64,000 bases of DNA from positions 7,191,742-7,255,741 of the forward strand of contig NC_135565.1 in the NCBI RefSeq assembly GCF_964340395.1. Direction: 5' to 3'. The notes beneath the pieces were generated by a model. That model was given only the letters and a program-made list of their open reading frames with translations, ran no database searches and was not told where the DNA came from. Positions within the stretch are counted from its first letter, which is position 1. Each line of letters opens with the position of its first letter. Source of the DNA: Glandiceps talaboti. Its lineage: Eukaryota; Hemichordata; Enteropneusta; Spengelidae. This document shows, in pieces, positions 58,411-64,000 of the stretch. Both the position numbers and the translations under genes were made by a program.

Positions 58411-58517
58411 TGTAATGTCAGTATAGTGAAGTTTATCAGAATGGTTTACTTTGATACAGAAATTTTGCAAACATATATATACTGACATGCAAATGTTCAA
58501 TATATAGGTAGTGTTTT

Positions 58518-59455
58518 GTATCCAAGTATGTATTTTGTTTAACATGACCGACAAAATCACGTTCCGGATAAGGAACCCATATGAAGTAGTTAAAACAATA
58601 ACCGAGCTATAGAATTGAAATGTACTATACCATCTAATTAATTCCAACGATCAATTAGAAATATAGGCCAACATATTACCCTGTTGTGACCTCACTGGAG
58701 GGTACATTTATTGAACAAGGGTGTCTGTTGATTTTTGAGACATTCAAATTTAGTAATCTCATCCATTGCATTCCATATATTGATAACACTGCCCCCATGG
58801 TCCTATTTAAATCACCAAAGCAGGTGTTACAGCAAATCAGTCCCATTGCAAATGATCTAAATTTTGTTTTTTATTTGTTTTGCTTGTTGGTTTAAAAGGA
58901 CTTTACAATTGTAATAAATAGTATGTACTTAATGTGTTGTACTTTCCTTGCTGTATCAATTTAATTTCGAATTAAAAAATTACCCGGTAAATTGATAGGC
59001 ATTGCATAATTCATTTTTTTCTCCTCCAAATCACTTTTTAAAATGTTCTTCTCTGAAACCAGTGTATAGACAACCTCACAATTTGGTGTGTAGAAGGAAG
59101 ATTACCCCAACCTCCATGCAGCACATCATTGCCTGCTGGGCAAGCCGCTTGGTCCCATCAATCGCTGCTTGCAGCTTTAATTTTACCTTGGCATTCAACT
59201 TGTAAAGGACATTCAATTTTACCAGCTTGATAATATTTTTTAGGTCGTGATATTGGATTGAATTATACTATTAGGTTTACCGATCACTTTTGACACATAC
59301 CCATCAGTAATTTACAACTACGTTAATAGCAATACACTGGTAGTGTTTCTTAATTCCTTACAATAATGTTTTTTAATCTACCTGATTACCATGTTTACTC
59401 AATTATAGTGTGCATTTTCATATTGTGTTAGATTAATACTTTTTTAAAAGTGTCT
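58518..59455 (+). repeat. Repeat array alpha, copy 3 (truncated at both ends)
   Basis: Begins at ATCCAAGTATGTATTTTG, which corresponds to about 51430 in copy 1, fused directly to the 3' part of copy 2. Includes the CTCACTGGAGGG, ACCTCCATGCAGCACATC and TACAACTACGTTAATAGC landmarks, then ends at the minisatellite. Confidence 0.82.
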
Positions 59456-59645
59456 GATGTTGGCTGGAATTTCCAGCCACGAACTATCGCTTGTTCATAG
59501 GTCTCTGTGGTTGGCTGCAATTTCCAGCAACAAACCAGAGATGATTCATAGGTCTCTGTGGTTGGCTGGAATTTCCAGCAACAAACAGAGATGGTTCATA
59601 GGTCTCTGTGGTTGAATGGAATTTCCAGCCACAGACCTTAAAAAT
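59456..59645. repeat. Minisatellite, about 4 units of ~52 bp, with GGAATTTCC palindromes
   Basis: Units contain GGTTGGCTGGAATTTCCAGC and CATAGGTCTCTGTGG. GGCTGGAATTTCCAGCC (17 bases) is a perfect palindrome with one central base. GGAATTTCC resembles a Rel/NF-kappaB site. A minus-strand frame with FVAGN-SQPQRPMN repeats is a product of the tandem units. Confidence 0.88.
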
Positions 59646-59745
59646 CACCCATATTATGCACAAAGTGGTGCAGAAAAATAGCCTGTTTCCACTTTTTTGT
59701 GGGCATATAATGACCATGAAATTGACCATTTGAAATGGTCAATGT

Positions 59746-60350
59746 ATTTTGGTCTCAACTTAAATCAGCAAAACAGGTGTTACAGCAAATCAGTCCTATC
59801 CCAAATGATCTCGATTTTATTTTTCCCTGTTTTGTTTCGATAATATTTTGTTGTTTTTAAAGTACTTTACAATCTTAATAACTATTTAAATCTGTTTTAT
59901 CCATAGATGTACTTAACGTGTTGTAATTTCCGTGTATCAATTTAATTTCAGATTCAAAATTTCCATTTAGTGTTACCAAGTGAATTTGATAGGTAGTGCA
60001 TAAGCCATGTTTTAACAAAAAAAGAGAGAGTAATTTCTCGTATAGCAAGTAATAATATTAAGTAAGTTGTGTATTATAGTGAAATGTGAACATACACTTA
60101 CAATTTACCAAAAAATCCATAAATTCAATACATCACCCAGCCCATACATCTTATTTGTCACTATGAAATTATAATAGCGAAGCAATGATAGTGTTTTGTA
60201 ATTCCTTAAAATAATATTTTTATCCTCTTTGGTTACCACATTTACTCAAATCCAGTGTGAATTGTCATATGTTCTTATATTAATATGTATTTAAAATGTG
60301 TCTGTTCCCTCGAGAGCTCTAAGCACTAAAATGTATTACCCCTGGCAGCG
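59746..60350 (+). repeat. Repeat array alpha, copy 4 (most diverged)
   Basis: CAGGTGTTACAGCAAATCAGTCC, AATGATCT-ATTTT, TACTTAA-GTGTTGTAATTTCC and a CTCGAGA block follow the alpha order with many substitutions and gaps. Confidence 0.65.
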
Positions 60351-60357
60351 ATAATAA

Positions 60358-61124
60358 GCTTGACTAGTTCTTAAGGACTATGTTAATCCAAAAATTTAAT
60401 GTACAGTTTCACATTGCACTATCTACTTAACTGTTGGCTCATTTGACTTTGGTATGTTGTACATTTTTAGGCAAGTTTTGAATATTTTATAAGCTTGTAA
60501 TTTCTGTTATTTTAAAGAATATTAAAACAATTGGCGTGTTGGAAGATATTGTTTACTAGTTAGTACAACCATGCCATGATACGTTCACATTATGTTGAGT
60601 CAAGTTTGGACTGTTTTTCATAGGTAGGCCATTTTTACTGTGCTAGTCTCTTACCGTTTCAGTTTTTGTTCTTTCCTCCTTTTTTAAACACTTTTCAAAA
60701 TCTTTTTGGATTCGCTTACTTTGTTTGCATTTGGCCCTTGCAAAAGACTGTCTGTGCACAGTCAAAACGTCGGGTTGCAAATGAAGCAGAAGTTTTAGTC
60801 AGACATGAACTTGTCCTTTACATCAAATACAACTTATGCCATACTCAATGTCATATGTGTTGAAAAGTTTTGGGACAATTTCCCTATATTTGTGCTATGA
60901 ACTGAATTATAATGTCGTAATTAAATCCTAACTGACTTTGAACTCTGCCAGGTAATCCCACTATGACACGTTTTGTACATGTGTTAGCAATTTTATGAAG
61001 AGAATCAATAGTAAAGTCTTTTCTGGAAACGAATAAGTCAGTAGACATGAGCATAGGGGCTCATCATGTCACAACTGCTTTGTGAGAGTGAGTGTGTTGT
61101 GTGGTCTCCTGTGGCAGGAACAAA
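60358..61124 (+). repeat. Segment P, copy 2
   Basis: See copy 1 at 37680-38446. Same hairpin and the same partial open frame with a few substitutions, beginning after a frameshift relative to copy 1. Confidence 0.85.
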
Positions 61125-61715
61125 ATCTATATGCGCATGCGCGTTTTAGTCAGGAGCCGTGATTTCATATTAGAAACTGTGATGAAATGCTGATTCGGCT
61201 TGCACGGGGACCAACTGACCAGTATTCAGATGTGTATTAACAACATTATCTTTGTAGTGATCACTATACACATCTGAATGTCAATGATATGCAAATCATG
61301 TAATTTAGACCATCCTTTAATTTGAGAAATTGCATATTACATAAATGGCTTGACACTGTATACATACTAGTTAATGGTCAAGGAGCTTGTCATTGTACAT
61401 GTAAATAGTTAATTGGCTAGGTGTTGTATTTGCATATCAATATTTGACTATTTGCAGAATTATTTTTATTTATTATTTCATTATTATTTAAACTATTTGT
61501 TTAGAGTGGAGTTGCAGGCTTTCAACCATTACGACGGAATAGTTTAGAGAAAAGTATATGAAATTGACTGTTCTCCTGCCAAATGAAAAGAACAATTGGT
61601 ATATTAGTATATTATTTTAGTTCCGAATGGGGGTATTCCAACACAATTCAAACTTGAATTGATAGCGTCCGACCGATAAACGCATGCGCAAATGTTTTTT
61701 TCTTGTTTTCCTGCC
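61125..61715. other. AT-rich stretch before the 61.7-kb exon candidate
   Basis: ATGCGCATGCGCG at about 61130 is related to the Y flank. Two words GTTCGTCCGACC-like and CGCATGCGCAAATG flank the end. A long T run leads into the acceptor at 61717. Confidence 0.4.
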
Positions 61716-61717
61716 GC

Positions 61718-61844
61718 AGGAGACCATTGCAGACATGTACTACTCGAGTACCAGATCTATGCGTTGCGAGTATCATTAGCAACTCCTGTGTCTGGTACAG
61801 TCATGAGCGTTACCAGTTCTGTCATGCGCTGTCGTGTGCAAGTA
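61718..61844 (+). CDS. Candidate internal exon, phase 1, possibly half of an Ig-type domain
   Basis: A strong acceptor (TTTTTTTCTTGTTTTCCTGCCGCAG, read in part) precedes a frame DHCRHVLLEYQIYALRVSL, ATPVSGTVMSVTSSVMRC, RVQ, which then meets CAA/GTAAAG. Phase 1 in and phase 0 out is the same pattern as exon 5 of the Ig gene, and V-S-G followed 12 residues later by V-M-R-C is B-strand-like. The frame also stays open past the donor to 61910, so the exon end is uncertain. It could belong with the signal-peptide exon at 36864. Similarity to Ig is weak and by eye only. Confidence 0.3.
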
Positions 61845-61910
61845 AAGGTCAAACCCCACTGCGTAATCTTCCTACGTCGACTGACTGACAGTTATATATT
61901 ATGTATATAG

Positions 61911-63080
61911 CGTTTGATTACGTAATTATTGTTTGTGCCACCCCACCCCCGTGCACCCCACCCCACTCGTACGTCCATGCAGAGACCACGGTGACGAACA
62001 GTAAAACTTAAAAAGTCTTTACACAGAAAGATAGACAGGGAAAGGGAATTTCCTAGTATATTGTGTTGACATGTATTAACGTTTGATTAATAAATGCAAT
62101 GTATCCTCTGTTTATTGTTTATTTGCATGGTGGTCTTTATGTGCGTCTTGCGTTTAATGTTTGCCGCAACTTGGTAATTACGCATCCAGATACATTGTAC
62201 ACAAAATTATATTACCAAGATGTTTTATACGTACGTTCATGCGTTCTCATTAGTATAGCGCCACCAACATTCACGTTAACTTAAAAAGTCTTATAGTTCA
62301 CTATTAACTGACATCTACCAATCCGACTAACGGTTGGTGTATTACCATTTGTCAGTTAGTAGATATTTACACTGGTTATGGAAATATGTTACTAGTAATT
62401 TGCCAAATAGCCTACCAGTTTGATCAAGGATATTAGCTGTGCACTAATTAATTCAAAGTTGGTAAGCTACAAAGAGACAGAGAAGACGATAGTTTTGATT
62501 TAAAACTTTATCAACTAGAGATGTTATCTGATAAAAACATGAATAACATTATAAAGCTAAGAAATCGCAAAGACACCCACTATTATTTATTCGACCTGGT
62601 GTCACCAAGGTTGGTGTGTAGGGGTGATCCTAATGTTTAAAAATGTTTTTGTTTTTTTCCATGGAAAATTTTGGTCGGTCGGTCGATTTAAAAAAGTATA
62701 TAAATAAAAAATCATCTTTGAATTCATGTTTCTTTGCCTCTCCTTTTCCTTCTTTCAATCATCTTTTCATTGGATTCCTAGAAACAAGCCCTTCTCAGCT
62801 TTTCTTAGGGACCGGTCAGTTTCTCCAGCCTGGGGGGGGGGGGGCGGTGGATTCTTAAATCGGGCCGACAAAAAGTCACTGACCCCCCCTATCTGTAAAA
62901 CCCAAAACAGGCTGACCCCCCTATCACTTAATTCTAAAACATGATGACCCCCCCCCCCCCCATATATGATATTCGCATGAGTGACAGGTATTTTTTGATC
63001 GTGACTCAGTGTGGACTGCTTGACTGTCTTGCATCTACTTTATAAGATCCCGGGTTTTTATATAGCACTATCATAATTAT
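61911..63080. other. Non-coding stretch with C and G runs
   Basis: CCACCCC runs at 61940-61970, a G run at 62831-62845 and C runs at 62882-62888 and 62946-62961. Frames up to 72 codons have no splice context. Confidence 0.45.
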
Positions 63081-63084
63081 AATT

Positions 63085-63960
63085 ATTGACTACCCAGGGT
63101 AAATATATTTGAAAAGGAGTTTAATAGCATCTTGACAGTGAAAGGTAGGGGGAAAGCTTTGAGAAGGGAATATGTACAGCTGTCATGGGGGGTCCTAGGG
63201 GGTCTCCCCCTAGAAGCCCAGGAGGTTTTTAACTCTGAAAAGTCAATATTGAGACTATTCAGACATTTTTAGAAAATCATTTCCAAGCTTTACAAGACAG
63301 CACCAACATGTAAAAAGCAACTACATAAGGTTGAAATATTTTTGAAATATAGTTTGATAGGATCTTGACAGTAAGAGGTAGGGGGAGATCTTGAGACTGG
63401 GATGTGTACACCTCATGGGGGGGGGGAGGAAGGTTCCAAGGGGGTCTCCCCCTAGAACCCCTGGAGGTTTTTTCCCTCAATTTTGAGACTATTCAGACCC
63501 TTTCAGACAATAATTTCCAAGCCTTACAAGACAACACCAACATGTAAAAAACAACTACATAGGGTTGAAATACTTTTGAAATATACTTTGATAGCATCTT
63601 GACAGTAAGAGCGGAAGAGCTTGAGACTGGGATATGTCCACCTCATGCGGGGGGGGGGTCTGAGGGGGTCTCCCTCTAGAAGCCCTGGAGGAATTTTACT
63701 CTTATAGCCAATATTTACACTATTTAGACCCTTCAAGCAATAACTTAATCCATGCTTTACAAGACAGCAAGTATCAGAAACTATTCTTTATAACTTACAC
63801 TAAGGGTTGAAATATGTTCTTAAAAAGTTAAATGGCATCATTATATACATGTAATAAAGGTCAGCACATCTAATGGTAGTATCATTGGTAGGGGAGATTT
63901 GGAGATTAAGGCAATTTTAGACTATCTTGGCAAACATTTCACATCTTGAAAAGACAATAT
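63085..63960. repeat. Tandem repeat, about 234-bp unit, 3-4 copies
   Basis: Units begin near 63130, 63363 and 63597 with CTTGACAGT-AAGAG-TAGGGGG, each containing a GGGGGTCTCCCCC-type hairpin, GAGACTATTCAGAC, CCAAGC-TTACAAGACA and GGTTGAAATA. A decayed fourth unit runs to about 63960. Two minus-strand frames (63277-63480, 63524-63736) are the same frame in successive units and not separate genes. Confidence 0.88.
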
Positions 63961-64000
63961 CATCTCAAATTAGAATAGGGTGAAAATATTTAAGAAAAGT

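Larger units (their letters stand above)
54257..58517 (+). repeat. Repeat array alpha, copy 2 (rearranged)
   Basis: Same landmarks as copy 1 with four changes: the CAGCACATC block is deleted near 55150; the CAGCTGCAGTGG block is present twice (55530-55805 and 56205-56470) around a TG/GA microsatellite; 57464-57632 replaces the poly-A of copy 1; and about 57690-58410 is inserted before the ATACAGAAATT landmark. Confidence 0.8.

Noticed and set aside
59484-59729. 81-codon minus frame with repeated FVAGN-SQPQRPMN units
   Set aside because: It follows the 52-bp minisatellite, whose unit length happens to keep the frame open.
63277-63736. Two proline-rich minus frames
   Set aside because: Same frame in neighbouring ~234-bp tandem units; no splice or start context.

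Overview
The window is nuclear DNA of a multicellular animal. It has GT/AG-spliced exons, a secreted/transmembrane immunoglobulin-type gene with phase-1 introns, tRNA-derived SINE copies, LINE, LTR and Helentron-like elements, and many microsatellites. It is AT-rich. A compound element with ~145-bp core repeats, an (ACAG)n tract and a terminal hairpin resembles the pearl/HINE elements known from marine invertebrates, so a marine invertebrate (lophotrochozoan or non-vertebrate deuterostome) is my best guess; the species is not resolvable by eye.

Layout. 1-330: possible TATA promoter and first exon of a minus-strand gene leaving the window, with ATF/CRE-like boxes in a 31-bp direct duplication. 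0.4-25 kb: mostly non-coding, with microsatellites, a dispersed ~600-bp repeat family (R), large nested inverted repeats (IR1, IR2, IR3), two tRNA-type SINEs, a decayed Rex1/CR1-like LINE and a few weak exon candidates. 25.4-34.3 kb: the one confident cellular gene, a 10-exon minus-strand gene for a 484-residue type I membrane protein (signal peptide, three Ig-type modules, stalk, one membrane helix, short tail). Every splice site is GT/AG and the exon lengths sum to an exact multiple of three. Its introns hold a pearl/HINE-like element and long microsatellites. 35-37 kb: small plus-strand exon candidates, including a signal-peptide-like exon with a phase-1 donor (36864-36939), roughly head-to-head with the Ig gene.

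38.9-51.1 kb: an intact chromodomain Ty3/gypsy element (chromovirus). It has 684-bp LTRs that look identical, an ATAC target duplication and a single 1763-codon gag-pol frame. The same insertion site occurs again about 10 kb downstream as a solo LTR with the same ATAC duplication and the same flanks, so the locus was duplicated, or two haplotypes were joined, in full-length and solo states. 51.1-61.1 kb: three to four diverged copies of a ~3-kb repeat, a 52-bp minisatellite with kappaB-like palindromes, and a second copy of the 37.7-38.4 kb segment. 61.7 kb: a possible phase-1 exon. 63.1-63.96 kb: a ~234-bp tandem repeat with a GC-rich hairpin in each unit.

The Ig protein should act at the cell surface. 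The retrotransposon frame carries everything for its own copying (capsid-type Gag, protease, reverse transcriptase/RNase H, integrase and a chromatin-reading chromodomain). I see no functional link between the two.
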